DNA from: JABFSS01 sp964497975
Lineage (GTDB): Bacteria > Patescibacteriota > Gracilibacteria > Peribacterales > Peribacteraceae
Assembly (NCBI GenBank): GCA_964497975.1
Contig: CAZCFO010000002.1
Coordinates: forward strand, 62,001 to 126,000
Length of the DNA: 64,000 bases
Direction: 5' to 3'
Under the pieces are notes generated by a model. The model did not search any database. It was not told where the DNA came from and saw only the letters and a program-made list of their open reading frames with translations. The first letter of the stretch is position 1. The number at the start of each line of letters is the position of its first letter. The position numbers and the translations under genes are program-made. This document shows, piece after piece, positions 15,578 through 24,904 of the stretch.

Positions 15578-18226
15578 TTACACGCGAAGCCGGTCATCCT
15601 CGATTCTCCGGTCCATGAGGAGGCCCGCATTGATCTTCTTCCAGTACTTTCCGTTATGGAAGGCGTTGTTCACATTTCCGCGCGCGTCCGTGCGCACGCC
15701 CGTCGCATCCAGGGCATAGAGCAGCGTGCGGTAATGCGGCACCCTTTGCTCCGCATTCGCGGCGCTGGCGCTGCGGTCGACGCTCTCTTCCGCATCCCCA
15801 GACACAGCCTCCGCAGCGCCGGTGACTACGGCCGTCCGTGTCTTTTTGCATGCTTCGACCAGGTCCGCGCTGAGCGCATTGCCCGCAAGCAACCGGTCAA
15901 TGCTTTGAATGATCTGCATGCCGGAGAAGAATCCATACGATGTCCGCCAACGGGACGATTCGCAGAAATCCTTTATAGACGCGAGCAAAGCGCCCAACTG
16001 GGTTTCGATACTCCTCTGGTGCGTTCCTGGATTCTTGCTCAGAGCGTGCAAAATTTCCCCTGCATCGTGAATGCAAGATTCTTTTTCGAAGCTTACAGAG
16101 AGGTCAGATGTTCCTTGCGAGGCTTTTGCCTTCACGTTCGACATTTTCTCAAGCAATGCGCTCACGTCGGCCTCACTGACTGTCGAGGGGTTCTTCACGT
16201 ACCGCGAAATCAGTTCCATCTGCCTCGCGACGGACGTGCTTACCATGTCCTCGCATGCATCGAAGATCGCGTTGCCGTACTGATGGGTATTCCATTCGAC
16301 TGCTTTGCCGGCGTCCGTCACCGAATAGGTCAACCGGTCATTCTCGTTGCGAATCGTGATGTTCTTTGAGCCTTCACGGATCTCGATGACTGCCGGTTTC
16401 GCCGGAATCTGACCCGTGCTGTCGTTTGCGACCCATCGGTGATGCATGTCGATCAGCACGTCCCGGAAGGTGATGGTCCGTGATCCGGTCTGCATCGTGC
16501 CGTTGATGATCCCCTGCTCGAACCCGCTGTGATTCTCCGTCGGATTGGGGATGTTCTGGATCATCGAAGCATCGACGCACGCCAGCGCTTCCTCCACCAG
16601 CACGCGCGCGCTCATGTCCGGCGAATGCACATGCCGTTGGCGCGAACGGGCGACCCTCCATTCATGTGCTGTATGCCCCGGCAGAAGGGAAATTTCGCCG
16701 CTCTTCACGGCGAGCATCCGGTCCAGGATGTCAATCACGTCTCTGAGCTCGCTGATGACCGAGCTGTCGTTAGCATAGGATCCCGCAGAGCCATACATGA
16801 TGATCCCCTTGTATCTGATCTCATGCCAGGGTCCCGATGTGGCCGTTTTGTGGCGCTGGAGGGTGAAACTGGGCTTCCTGTCACCGCTATAATGAAAGTA
16901 CAGAGAATCGACAGGTGTCTCGGCTTCGGCATCCTTCTGAGCTGGCAGCTGCCGTTGCACGGTAATGGTCAGGAAGCCATCGAGCGGCACGGACGGGAGC
17001 GTATCCATTGCGGATTCATCCTCCCGGCGTGAGCCGGTCTCCAGATTTCGCTCTGCGAGAGCGGACATTTTTGCCACGACTTTTTCAAATTCTGCGTCGA
17101 TTATTTCTGTGACGGGTCCGTCTGCTTCGGTCGCTTCCGCGCCGGCACGCTGCCAGCCATCGGCGTTTTGCATTGCCGTCTCCCTGGCTTTCGTCAGTTC
17201 CGCCTTCAGGTCCGCGTCGCTGGTGACCCCCGCTTTCAGGAAGAGATCAATGCACGCGACCAGGGTGGATGCATCGTCGCCGTGGAGCTTCTCCGCCAGC
17301 TGGGGTAGCTGCCGGCCCACATACCGTCCCGCTTCAATGAGTTCGACTTTGCTCAGCCATGGGCACTTCTTTGCAAGCGCGTGCAGCTTCCCGATCGCTG
17401 TCGGATCAGACAGGAGGTTCTCGCGCAGCCACTGGGTCTCGTCGTAGATAACATCCGGATCAAGAAGTTCGTCAACCGGGATGCCGCTCTTTTTGCCCGT
17501 CGGCGTATTGGCAAGAACGCTGCCGATGCCTGCGGACGTCTGGCGCGTCTTCTGGTGCAGGTCGACATGCGGCTTCGAATCCGTTGCGGCACGGGGGGCT
17601 GCCCGAAGCTCGGACAGTTTTTTCACGATTGCCGATTTCAGGTCTGCGTCCTGGTCCGCATCCGCATTTTCCGCGAGAGAATCCAGGCTCTCCACCATGA
17701 TGGCCAGCTTTGCATCCAGCGCTTCCAGCTGCCTCTTGAGGTTGAGAAGACCGGGATCCTGCGTCTCCAGCACTTTTGCCAGCGCCGCATCGGGATCGTC
17801 ATCAATGAGCGACAGGAGCTCATCCTGAGACGCCGTGTCGTGCTTGATATCAAATTGCTTCTCTTTCACACGGCGAACGATCTGATTCGTCACCTCGCGG
17901 TACAGGCGGTTGGCTTCCGCCACGGCCTTCTCTTTTGCGGTCTTGATCGCCGAATGGATTTTCCAGGCGATCTTGGCGATCTTCGCGAACGGCATGAGAA
18001 CATCGACGGCGGTTTCGCCGATCGCGGCTGTGACTTCACGCAGGATGATTTCGGTGACTCCCGGTCCGGCATTCTCCGCAGCTCCCAGCAGCTTCTTCAT
18101 ATCCTCAATCACTTCCGGGACGATCTCTCCGGCGGCCTTCGCCCCCTCGATGGTTATGTGCTTTCCAAAATTTTTGGATGTGGGCTGCACGGGATGGCGT
18201 GGGGATAATTTAATATATAATAGCAT
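15578..18226 (-). CDS. Large orphan protein, 882 residues
   Basis: A single long frame without signal peptide or confident membrane helix. Residues about 35-135 are helical and amphipathic (ILREVTAAIGETAVDVLMPF, AIKTAKEKAVAEANRLYREV), 160-210 look coiled-coil, and the middle and C-terminal parts mix beta (PSFTLQRHKTATSGPWHEIR) and helical segments. I recognise no family. The ATG at 18226 follows a CATTAT box at 7 nt in an AT-rich spacer, but a downstream GTG could also be the start. Codon use is less GC-biased than in neighbours such as cca. It shares a divergent intergenic region with the endonuclease IV-like gene. Confidence 0.75.
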   Translation of the reverse strand: MLLYIKLSPRHPVQPTSKNFGKHITIEGAKAAGEIVPEVIEDMKKLLGAAENAGPGVTEIILREVTAAIGETAVDVLMPFAKIAKIAWKIHSAIKTAKEKAVAEANRLYREVTNQIVRRVKEKQFDIKHDTASQDELLSLIDDDPDAALAKVLETQDPGLLNLKRQLEALDAKLAIMVESLDSLAENADADQDADLKSAIVKKLSELRAAPRAATDSKPHVDLHQKTRQTSAGIGSVLANTPTGKKSGIPVDELLDPDVIYDETQWLRENLLSDPTAIGKLHALAKKCPWLSKVELIEAGRYVGRQLPQLAEKLHGDDASTLVACIDLFLKAGVTSDADLKAELTKARETAMQNADGWQRAGAEATEADGPVTEIIDAEFEKVVAKMSALAERNLETGSRREDESAMDTLPSVPLDGFLTITVQRQLPAQKDAEAETPVDSLYFHYSGDRKPSFTLQRHKTATSGPWHEIRYKGIIMYGSAGSYANDSSVISELRDVIDILDRMLAVKSGEISLLPGHTAHEWRVARSRQRHVHSPDMSARVLVEEALACVDASMIQNIPNPTENHSGFEQGIINGTMQTGSRTITFRDVLIDMHHRWVANDSTGQIPAKPAVIEIREGSKNITIRNENDRLTYSVTDAGKAVEWNTHQYGNAIFDACEDMVSTSVARQMELISRYVKNPSTVSEADVSALLEKMSNVKAKASQGTSDLSVSFEKESCIHDAGEILHALSKNPGTHQRSIETQLGALLASIKDFCESSRWRTSYGFFSGMQIIQSIDRLLAGNALSADLVEACKKTRTAVVTGAAEAVSGDAEESVDRSASAANAEQRVPHYRTLLYALDATGVRTDARGNVNNAFHNGKYWKKINAGLLMDRRIEDDRLRV

Positions 18227-18285
18227 TAATTGAATAATGTGTCCATTTCTTCCATGGAAGCGGTTTTTGGCTGTACCCTGCTCCT

Positions 18286-19110
18286 ATGCTTTCCTTTGCC
18301 GTCGCCGGCGTCCCCCATGGCACTCCCGGAGCCGGGGGTACCGTTCTCGGTCTCCGGCATGCGCATTCTCTCGGCATTACGGCGATGGAAATGGAATGGG
18401 TGCAGTCCGTGCCCAAGGACCCCAAGCGCATGGAGGAGATCCGCAGGACCGCGACGGAGCTGAAGATGACGCTCACCGTCCACGCGCCGTATTACATCAA
18501 TCTGAACTCGCCCGATCCCGCGAAGCTTGCCGCGAGCAAGCAGCGGGTTCTCGCCGCGCTCTCCATGGGCGAGCTCGCCGGCGCGCGGTCCGTCTGCGTC
18601 CACGCGGCCTTCAACCTCGGGCAGCCGCCGGAGAAGGTCTACGACAACGTGCGCCGGGCCGTGGAGGACATCCTCAAGAAAAAAGCCAGGCTCTTCCCGC
18701 ACGTGAACCTGGGGCTGGAGACCATGGGCAAGCACGCGCAGTTCGGCACCATGGAAGAGGTGCTCAGGATCAGCAAGGAATTCGGTCTCTACCCCGTCGT
18801 GGATCCTGCGCATCTCCATGCCCGTTACAACGGCGCGATCAACTCCGCGAAGGAATGGAACGAGATGTTCGATCTGTACGCGACGTACCTGGGCAAGAAG
18901 TCGCTCAAGACCATGCACATGCATTTCTCCGGCATCGCCTACGGCCCGCACGGCGAAAAGCATCACCTGCCGCTCAAGGAGAGCGATGCGAATTGGAGGG
19001 AATTCTTGCAGGTCCTCAAAGACCGCGACATCGGGGGCACCGTGGTGTGCGAGTCCCCTCTTTTGGAGAAAGACACGCTGCTGATGCAGAAGGAATTCGC
19101 GAAGTTGTAG
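18286..19110 (+). CDS. Endonuclease IV-like (AP endonuclease family 2) TIM-barrel protein
   Basis: A 274-residue xylose-isomerase-like barrel. Features expected of Nfo are present in order: TLTVHAPYYINLNSPDPAKL, RSVCVHAAFNLGQ, LGLETMGKHAQFGTMEEVLR, VVDPAHLHARYNG, MHMHFSGIAYGPHGEKHHLP and CESPLLEKDT, providing the His, Asp and Glu zinc ligands of a tri-zinc centre. It would cut DNA 5' of abasic sites. ATG 18286 follows a TACCCT box at 6 nt. Standard Nfo is somewhat longer and more conserved, so a relative with another substrate cannot be excluded. Confidence 0.85.
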   Translation: MLSFAVAGVPHGTPGAGGTVLGLRHAHSLGITAMEMEWVQSVPKDPKRMEEIRRTATELKMTLTVHAPYYINLNSPDPAKLAASKQRVLAALSMGELAGARSVCVHAAFNLGQPPEKVYDNVRRAVEDILKKKARLFPHVNLGLETMGKHAQFGTMEEVLRISKEFGLYPVVDPAHLHARYNGAINSAKEWNEMFDLYATYLGKKSLKTMHMHFSGIAYGPHGEKHHLPLKESDANWREFLQVLKDRDIGGTVVCESPLLEKDTLLMQKEFAKL

Positions 19111-19219
19111 TTCGCATGGACGGCGCTTGTGCGAAATTATTGCGACGGGTAGCCCCGCGGGTCATTTCGATGTGACAAACAGTATCCAAATTGCGTGAAG
19201 TGCGAGTAGACCATGGTGC

Positions 19220-20504
19220 ATGTCCCGGAATACCTCACCGGAGGACATGCCTGCACTTTCCCCGTCCCGGGGAAGTCCGGGAGTGAGTCGCCGCGACTTT
19301 CTTCGTATTGCGGGGGCGACAGGGATTGTGACTGCGGTTGAATCTGTCTTTGGACCGTTACCCCGGGCCCAGGCTGTTCCCCGCGTCATGGAAGCGACAA
19401 AAAAAGTCATTCTTCTCTGGCTTCGCGGAGGCGCAAGTCAGTTGGATACATTCGACCCCGCATATGACGCCTCCGAGGAAATCCGCGGTCAATTCGGTTC
19501 TCTTCCCACGCGGAGCGATTATCGGATCAGCGATACACTGCCTCTTCTTGCGTCCAGAAGCCGGGAATTTGCGCTGATGCGCAACTTCGACAGTGGAAGC
19601 AATGATCATGAAACTGCCAAGGGTATCATTCTGAATCCCGACGGCCGAAATACGCTCGGCAGACGCCTGACAAGCCGGGATCGGACGCTTCTTCAACATG
19701 CCATTATCGCCACTCATGATGATTTCGGTGTGAGTGAGCCGTTTCAGCCGCAGGTGGCGGATATGAATGTTCCCGCCAGAGACTGGAGCGACGAGCGGTC
19801 ATTTTACGGAGCACCGGATACCATCCGTCCGATCCCGGAAAATCGGATTCCCGCGCGTCGGCCTCTTCTCGAGAAAGTTGATAATCTCCGGCTTCCGCAC
19901 GCTCTGGAGTCTGTGCATGGTCAAACGCGGACCAGGGCTTTTGATATCACATCCGGTGACGGGCGCTTGTGGAACATCTTCAATCCGTCTTGCGAAGAGC
20001 TGCACCGGGCACAGCAGCAGTTTGGACCCGGCCAGCTGGGAGCGTCACTGTACCTGGCGACAAAGGTGTCGGAGCGGGACGTGCAGTGCGTGACCGTTCA
20101 TCACGGAGGGGGGGGTCCCGGGAATCCGCAGCTGGGATCTCCATGATGATATTTTCCCCGCCATGCGTACGCTTAACGGGCATCTGGATCACGGTGTGTC
20201 CGGAGTGCTCGAGTATCTGCGCCAAACGAGGCGTGACGACCTCCTGTTTGTCATGACCGGGGATTTCGGAAGAACGCCGCGCACGAATGGAAGCGGCCGC
20301 GATCATTATCGCCGGGGGAACTTCGTCGTGCTCGCAGGCGCAGGTGTCGAGGGAGGCGCGTGTGTCGGGACGACAAACCGGCGGACGGGCGTACCGCGAA
20401 GCGTTCATTCTCGTGAGGATGTACTGCGCACCATTTATGCTGCTGCGGGCGTGACCCGGGAGCCGGGAACGGCAATCGTCAACGGTGTCCTCCGGGGCAA
20501 GTGA
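19220..20504 (+). pseudogene. DUF1501 Tat-exported protein, frameshifted in a G8 run
   Basis: The first part (19220-20146) has a twin-arginine signal SRRDFLRIAGATG and the DUF1501 start KVILLWLRGGASQLDTFDP. The second part continues in another frame (through 20163-20504) with FVMTGDFGRTPRTNGSGRDH and FVVLAGAGVEGG, the conserved C-terminal DUF1501/sulfatase-like core. The frames join at the G8 run 20108-20115: dropping one G gives GVPGIRSWDLHDDIFPAMRT leading into the second part. So it is a recent frameshift, a sequencing or assembly error, or a slippage site. DUF1501 proteins belong to the alkaline phosphatase/sulfatase-like superfamily, of unknown substrate. Confidence 0.85.
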
Positions 20505-20584
20505 TGCACATCGGTATAAAAAATCACTCATTGCCCTGTAACGCGTGAATTGTCAGAATGCTTACCGTTCCCCTCTTCTGTTTT

Positions 20585-21589
20585 ATGAACATCGCCATCA
20601 ACGGATTCGGTCGCATCGGCCGCCAGGCGCTCCGCATCATCACCGAAAAGCACCCCGATCTCTCCGTCGTCCTCATCAATGACCTCACGGAGCCCGCGAC
20701 GCTCGCGCACCTGTTCCAGTTCGACAGCAGCTACGGCACATTCCAAGGCGATGTGAGCTCCACGGCGGATTCTCTGACTGTGAACGGCAGGACGATCGCC
20801 ATCACCGCGATCAAGGAGCCCGAGAAGCTCCCGCATGCGAAATTCAACGTGGACGTCGTTCTCGAGTGCACCGGCCGGTTCACCAAGCGTGACGATGCCG
20901 CCCTGCATATCAAGGCCGGCGCCAAGAAGGTGATCATTTCGGCCCCCTGCAAGGACAAAGCCGATGCCACTATCTGCCTGGGAGTGAACGAGAAGTCGTA
21001 CGACGGAAAGACGATGCACGTCATCAGCAACGCCAGCTGCACCACCAACTGCCTCGCTCCCATGGCAAAAGTGATCCATGACGCCTTCGGCATCGAGAGC
21101 GGCCTGATGACCACGATCCACAGCTACACCAACGATCAGAACCTGCTGGACCTACCTCATAAGGATTTGCGCCGGGCCCGTGCCGCTGCGGTAAACATGG
21201 TGCCTACCTCCACCGGCGCCGCCAAGGCGATCGGACTCGTCATTCCGGAGCTCCAGGGGAAACTCAACGGTTCATCGATTCGCGTGCCCACCCCGACCGG
21301 CAGCATCACCGATCTCACCGTGGTGACGGCCAAGGAGGTGACCGCCGAGTCGATCAATTCGGCCTTCGAGAAAGCGGCAAAAGGCCCGCTCAAGGGCTAC
21401 CTCCACTACGAGACCCGACCGATCGTCCTGCACGACATCGTCGGCGATCCGGCCAGCTGCGTGTTCGACTCCCCTCTCACGCAGGTCATCGGAAAGAAGA
21501 TGGCGAAAGTCTTCGGCTGGTACGACAACGAATGGGGCTACAGCAACCGCATCGTGGAGCTTGCCGCCTATGTCGGGAAGTCGCTGTAA
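20585..21589 (+). CDS. gap: Glyceraldehyde-3-phosphate dehydrogenase (type I)
   Basis: A 334-residue glycolytic enzyme oxidising glyceraldehyde 3-phosphate. The NAD-binding INGFGRIGRQALRII, the catalytic Cys152 in SNASCTTNCLAP, and the WYDNEWGYSNR C-terminal signature are all present. NDLTEPATLAHLFQFDSSYG is typical of the glycolytic NAD-dependent type rather than the NADP-type GapB. The ATG at 20585 matches the family start; a frame-open ATG at 20558 is rejected. Confidence 0.98.
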   Translation: MNIAINGFGRIGRQALRIITEKHPDLSVVLINDLTEPATLAHLFQFDSSYGTFQGDVSSTADSLTVNGRTIAITAIKEPEKLPHAKFNVDVVLECTGRFTKRDDAALHIKAGAKKVIISAPCKDKADATICLGVNEKSYDGKTMHVISNASCTTNCLAPMAKVIHDAFGIESGLMTTIHSYTNDQNLLDLPHKDLRRARAAAVNMVPTSTGAAKAIGLVIPELQGKLNGSSIRVPTPTGSITDLTVVTAKEVTAESINSAFEKAAKGPLKGYLHYETRPIVLHDIVGDPASCVFDSPLTQVIGKKMAKVFGWYDNEWGYSNRIVELAAYVGKSL

Positions 21590-21603
21590 GAGGGCAAGAC
21601 GTC

Positions 21604-21631
21604 TTGACCCTGGCACGCGCAGGTTTACGTT
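21604..21631 (+). promoter_or_regulatory. Promoter of the 121-residue gene
   Basis: TTGACC, 16-bp spacer, TACGTT, then six nt to ATG 21638. Confidence 0.5.
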
Positions 21632-21637
21632 GTCCGT

Positions 21638-22003
21638 ATGAAAAATCCCTCGTTCCTGCTGGCCCTGGAAAAAATGGCAAGCGTTCTGGAGAAGAAAAAG
21701 ATGGCCGAGCCCGCGTCAGCATACGTCCCGTGCGCCGATGCCTTGCATGCGCAGTCGCGCGATGAGATCGAGAGGGCCCTCAAGAATGGCATTGCGGAGA
21801 GCATTCAGCGGGGAAACGGCGGCGGAAAGGCCGCGAATGGAACGAAAGTATTGACGGTTCCCACGCCCTCCGGAGTGGAGGAATTCTATGAGTTTGCGTG
21901 GCAACTGCGGTCGACGGACGGCGTGCCGCGCGTGGAAGTGCTGACGACCATGGAGAAGCTCCACAAGAACTACGCGAAAGCGCTGGATGGGAATCTGTCG
22001 TGA
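21638..22003 (+). CDS. Hypothetical protein, 121 residues
   Basis: A soluble, charged protein with an N-terminal amphipathic helix (FLLALEKMASVLEKKKMAE), a Gly-rich loop (RGNGGGKAANG) and an alpha/beta C-terminal half. No signal peptide, no Cys pair, no recognised family. The promoter at 21604-21631 supports it as a real gene. It is convergent with the TPR-like gene, 7 bp apart. Confidence 0.65.
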   Translation: MKNPSFLLALEKMASVLEKKKMAEPASAYVPCADALHAQSRDEIERALKNGIAESIQRGNGGGKAANGTKVLTVPTPSGVEEFYEFAWQLRSTDGVPRVEVLTTMEKLHKNYAKALDGNLS

Positions 22004-22010
22004 GCGGGTT

Positions 22011-22607
22011 TCAGTCCTTCTTCCTCTTCCGCGGGATCTTTTGCCCTCGCTGGGGAGTGACGCTCCTTTCGGCCAGCTTTTCGACGTCGTCCATAACCCC
22101 GCTGATTTCCTCCGCCGTCGTGTCGTCCACTCCGGTGCGCCGGCGCAGCCCGCTCCCCCTCGTAATCGATGTCTGCTGGATGCCCTTGCGTTTCGTCAGT
22201 ATCGAAGCGAAAACGGAGACCGGCGGAGGACCGCTCGCCTGTTCCGTATCCAGACTCCGCATGAGCAATTGAATGTCTTTTCTCTTTCCGCCGCTGATCC
22301 GCGCCGCATGCTCCAGAGCCGCCTCTGCCTGCTCCTTCTGGCCAAGCTTCCTATAGAGCACGCCCTGCATATAGCGAAGGTCCGTCGAGAGGTCCGTGCG
22401 GTTGGCAAGAAGATCCGCCGCCTGTTGGAATTTTTCTTCCGTGATCAAGCGCGTGAGAAGCGACAGGATTACCGGCGCATTCGTATTCTTGTCCGCCGAT
22501 TGCAGCAATTGGACATGAACAGTGGCTGGATCGTACGGATCCTCAAGCTTCTGCGCATCGGCTTCATCCTTGCCAGTGTTGGTCGTGCCATCAGGGCCGG
22601 TTTTCAT
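22011..22607 (-). CDS. TPR-like helical-repeat protein
   Basis: 198 residues. The middle (LLTRLITEEKFQQAADLLAN, YMQGVLYRKLGQKEQAEAAL) reads as two or three tetratricopeptide-like helix pairs; the C-terminal third is basic and disordered, ending IPRKRKKD. Probably a scaffold protein. The ATG lies 8 nt after a GATACT box. No partner is evident. Confidence 0.65.
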   Translation of the reverse strand: MKTGPDGTTNTGKDEADAQKLEDPYDPATVHVQLLQSADKNTNAPVILSLLTRLITEEKFQQAADLLANRTDLSTDLRYMQGVLYRKLGQKEQAEAALEHAARISGGKRKDIQLLMRSLDTEQASGPPPVSVFASILTKRKGIQQTSITRGSGLRRRTGVDDTTAEEISGVMDDVEKLAERSVTPQRGQKIPRKRKKD

Positions 22608-22716
22608 AGAAGCAAAGTATCTCTCTGGAGTTGATAGTCAAAATAATGACGAATTTTTGCAAAGTTGCCATTTATTCTAATTTCATTAAGCCCATTTGGA
22701 AGAAGAAAAGTCGGAT

Positions 22717-24618
22717 TTACTCGTCCTTCTTTTCATCCACGACCTCCGCGTCCTTCACCCCGTCGCCCTTGCCCTTCGCGGACGCGTCGGTCTGCTCCTG
22801 ATTCTTCCTGGCGGCCTCCTCGTAGACGATCTTGCCGATGAGTTGCGCCTCGGCGCCCAGGGCTTCGGTGGCCTTCTTGAGTTCTTCGGCGGAGGCATCT
22901 TCCTTCTTGAGAAGATCCTTCACGTCGTTGATCTTGTCGTTCACCTTCTTCTTCACGTCGTCCGGGATCTTGCTGTCGTACTCGCGCATCTGCTTTTCGA
23001 TGGTGAAGACGAGTCCGTCGGCCTGGTTGCGGGCGTCGATGGCCTCGCGCTTCTTCTTGTCGTCGTCGGCGTGCAGCTCGGCGTCCTTGCGCATCTTCTC
23101 CACCTCGTCCTTGCTGAGGCCGGTGGATCCCTGGATGGTGATGTGCTGTTCCTTGCCCGTGCCCTTGTCCTTCGCGCGGACGCTCAGGATGCCGTTGGTG
23201 TCGATATCAAAGGAAACCTCGATCTGCGGGAGGCCGCGGGGGGCCGCAAGGATGCCGTCGAGAATGAACCGCCCGAGGGATTTGTTGTCCTTGGCAAGCT
23301 CGCGTTCGCCCTGCACCACGTGGATTTCCACGGACGTCTGGTTGTCGGCGGCGGTCGAGAACACCTGCGATTTGCTGGTCGGGATTTTGCTGTTGCGTTC
23401 GATGAGCTTGGTGGCGACGCCTCCGAGCGTTTCGATCCCCATGGAGAGCGGCGTCACGTCGATGAGGACGATGTCCTTGTGGATGTCGCCGCCCATGACG
23501 CCCGCCTGGATGGCCGCGCCGATCGCGACGACTTCATCGGGGTTCACCCCCTGGTGCGGGTCCTTGCCGAAGAGCTGCTTCACTTTCGCGACCACCGCGG
23601 GCATGCGCGTCATGCCGCCCACCAGCACCACTTCGCTGATGTCGGACTTTTTGAGCTTGGCATCCTTGAGGGCCGCCTCGCACGGCTTCACCGTCTGATC
23701 GATGAGGTGCTGCACCAGCGCCTCGAGCTTGGGACGCGTGAGGGTCAGGTTCATGTGCTTGGGGCCGCTGGCGTCCGCGGTGATGAACGGCAGGTTGATC
23801 TCGGTGGTCGTGGCCGACGACAGCTCGATTTTGGCTTTCTCGGCGGCTTCCTTGAGGCGCTGGATGGCGATCTTGTCCTGGCTGAGGTCGATGCCCTGGT
23901 CCTTTTTGAACTCTTCAAGGAGCCACAGGATGATGACGCCGTCAAAATCGTCGCCTCCCAGGTGCGTGTCGCCGTTGGTCGAGATCACTTCAAAGACGCC
24001 GTCGCCCAGCTCGAGCACGGAGACGTCGAACGTGCCGCCGCCGAGGTCGTAGACGACGATCTTCTGGCTCTTGCCGCCTTTGTCCAGGCCGTACGCGAGG
24101 GCCGCCGCCGTCGGCTCGTTGATGATGCGGACCACCTCCAATCCCGCGATCTGGCCGGCATCCTTGGTCGCCTGGCGCTGCGAGTCGTCAAAGTACGCGG
24201 GGACCGTGATCACCGCTTTCGTGACCGGCTGCCCCAAGAACGCCTCGGCGTCCTTCTTGAGCTTCTGAAGGACCTTGGCGCTCACTTCCTGCGGAAGCAT
24301 CTCCTTGCCGTCCACCGCGATCACGGCGCGTCCCTCCTTCGACTCCTTCACCTCGAAGGCCATCGACGACGCCTCCTTTTTCACTTCGCTGTACCGGTGC
24401 CCGATGAACCGCTTCGCGGAATAGATCGTGCGCTTGGGATTGGTGACCGCCTGGCGCTTGGCGGCGACGCCCACCAGCACTTCCTTCTCCTTGAACCCGA
24501 CGACCGACGGGGTCGTGCGGTTTCCCTCCGCATTCGGGATCACGACGGGCTCTCCGCCCTCAATGACGGCCATGCAGGAGTTCGTGGTGCCGAGGTCGAT
24601 TCCGATGATCTTGGACAT
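22717..24618 (-). CDS. dnaK: Chaperone DnaK (Hsp70)
   Basis: A 633-residue ATP-dependent chaperone: IGIDLGTTNSCMAVIEGGEP at the N-terminus, VPAYFDDSQRQATKDAG, YDLGGGTFDVSVLELGDG, the linker region VTPLSMGIETLGG, and a substrate-binding domain with a charged C-terminus (VVDEKKDE). The bacterial EEVD-like end is approximated by EKKDE. Controlled by a CIRCE operator overlapping its promoter. grpE, dnaJ and hrcA are not adjacent, unlike the common hrcA-grpE-dnaK-dnaJ operon. Confidence 0.99.
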   Translation of the reverse strand: MSKIIGIDLGTTNSCMAVIEGGEPVVIPNAEGNRTTPSVVGFKEKEVLVGVAAKRQAVTNPKRTIYSAKRFIGHRYSEVKKEASSMAFEVKESKEGRAVIAVDGKEMLPQEVSAKVLQKLKKDAEAFLGQPVTKAVITVPAYFDDSQRQATKDAGQIAGLEVVRIINEPTAAALAYGLDKGGKSQKIVVYDLGGGTFDVSVLELGDGVFEVISTNGDTHLGGDDFDGVIILWLLEEFKKDQGIDLSQDKIAIQRLKEAAEKAKIELSSATTTEINLPFITADASGPKHMNLTLTRPKLEALVQHLIDQTVKPCEAALKDAKLKKSDISEVVLVGGMTRMPAVVAKVKQLFGKDPHQGVNPDEVVAIGAAIQAGVMGGDIHKDIVLIDVTPLSMGIETLGGVATKLIERNSKIPTSKSQVFSTAADNQTSVEIHVVQGERELAKDNKSLGRFILDGILAAPRGLPQIEVSFDIDTNGILSVRAKDKGTGKEQHITIQGSTGLSKDEVEKMRKDAELHADDDKKKREAIDARNQADGLVFTIEKQMREYDSKIPDDVKKKVNDKINDVKDLLKKEDASAEELKKATEALGAEAQLIGKIVYEEAARKNQEQTDASAKGKGDGVKDAEVVDEKKDE

Positions 24619-24676
24619 AGAGGAAGGGAAATGTCATTCCGAGTGGCTCGTTGCGGTGCAACGGCGTATCGAGGAA

Positions 24677-24703
24677 TTAGCACTCAAAATTGTAGAGTGC
24701 CAA
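24677..24703 (-). promoter_or_regulatory. CIRCE operator (HrcA binding site)
   Basis: TTAGCACTC, 9-nt spacer, GAGTGCCAA: the CIRCE inverted repeat with one base off the consensus in the second arm. It overlaps the -10 box and presumed start site of dnaK, the classical position for repression by HrcA. No hrcA gene is in the window. Confidence 0.93.
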
Positions 24704-24717
24704 TTCTCCCCCGTCAA
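24689..24717 (-). promoter_or_regulatory. Promoter of dnaK
   Basis: On the minus strand TTGACG (24717-24712), 17-bp spacer, TACAAT (24694-24689). The -10 lies in the CIRCE spacer. The implied leader is about 60 nt, so dnaK, unlike many genes here, is not leaderless. Confidence 0.8.
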
Positions 24718-24904
24718 ATCATTTCCCTTCCTTCGCAGTCGTGCAGCCGTCTTGCCCCGCCGCGATGCGGCCCTCCTGGTTCGCGATCGGGTGGGGATTG
24801 CCCGGTACCCCTGCCCCGGGTTAGGGAGTTTCCCCGACAATATTCATGGTCGAAACGGTAAAAGAGGGCTATTCTCAGGCAAAATCCCCTTCTGCTTCAC
24901 GATC

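Noticed and set aside
22696..24861. A 721-codon + strand frame opposite dnaK
   Set aside because: Antisense shadow of a highly conserved gene.
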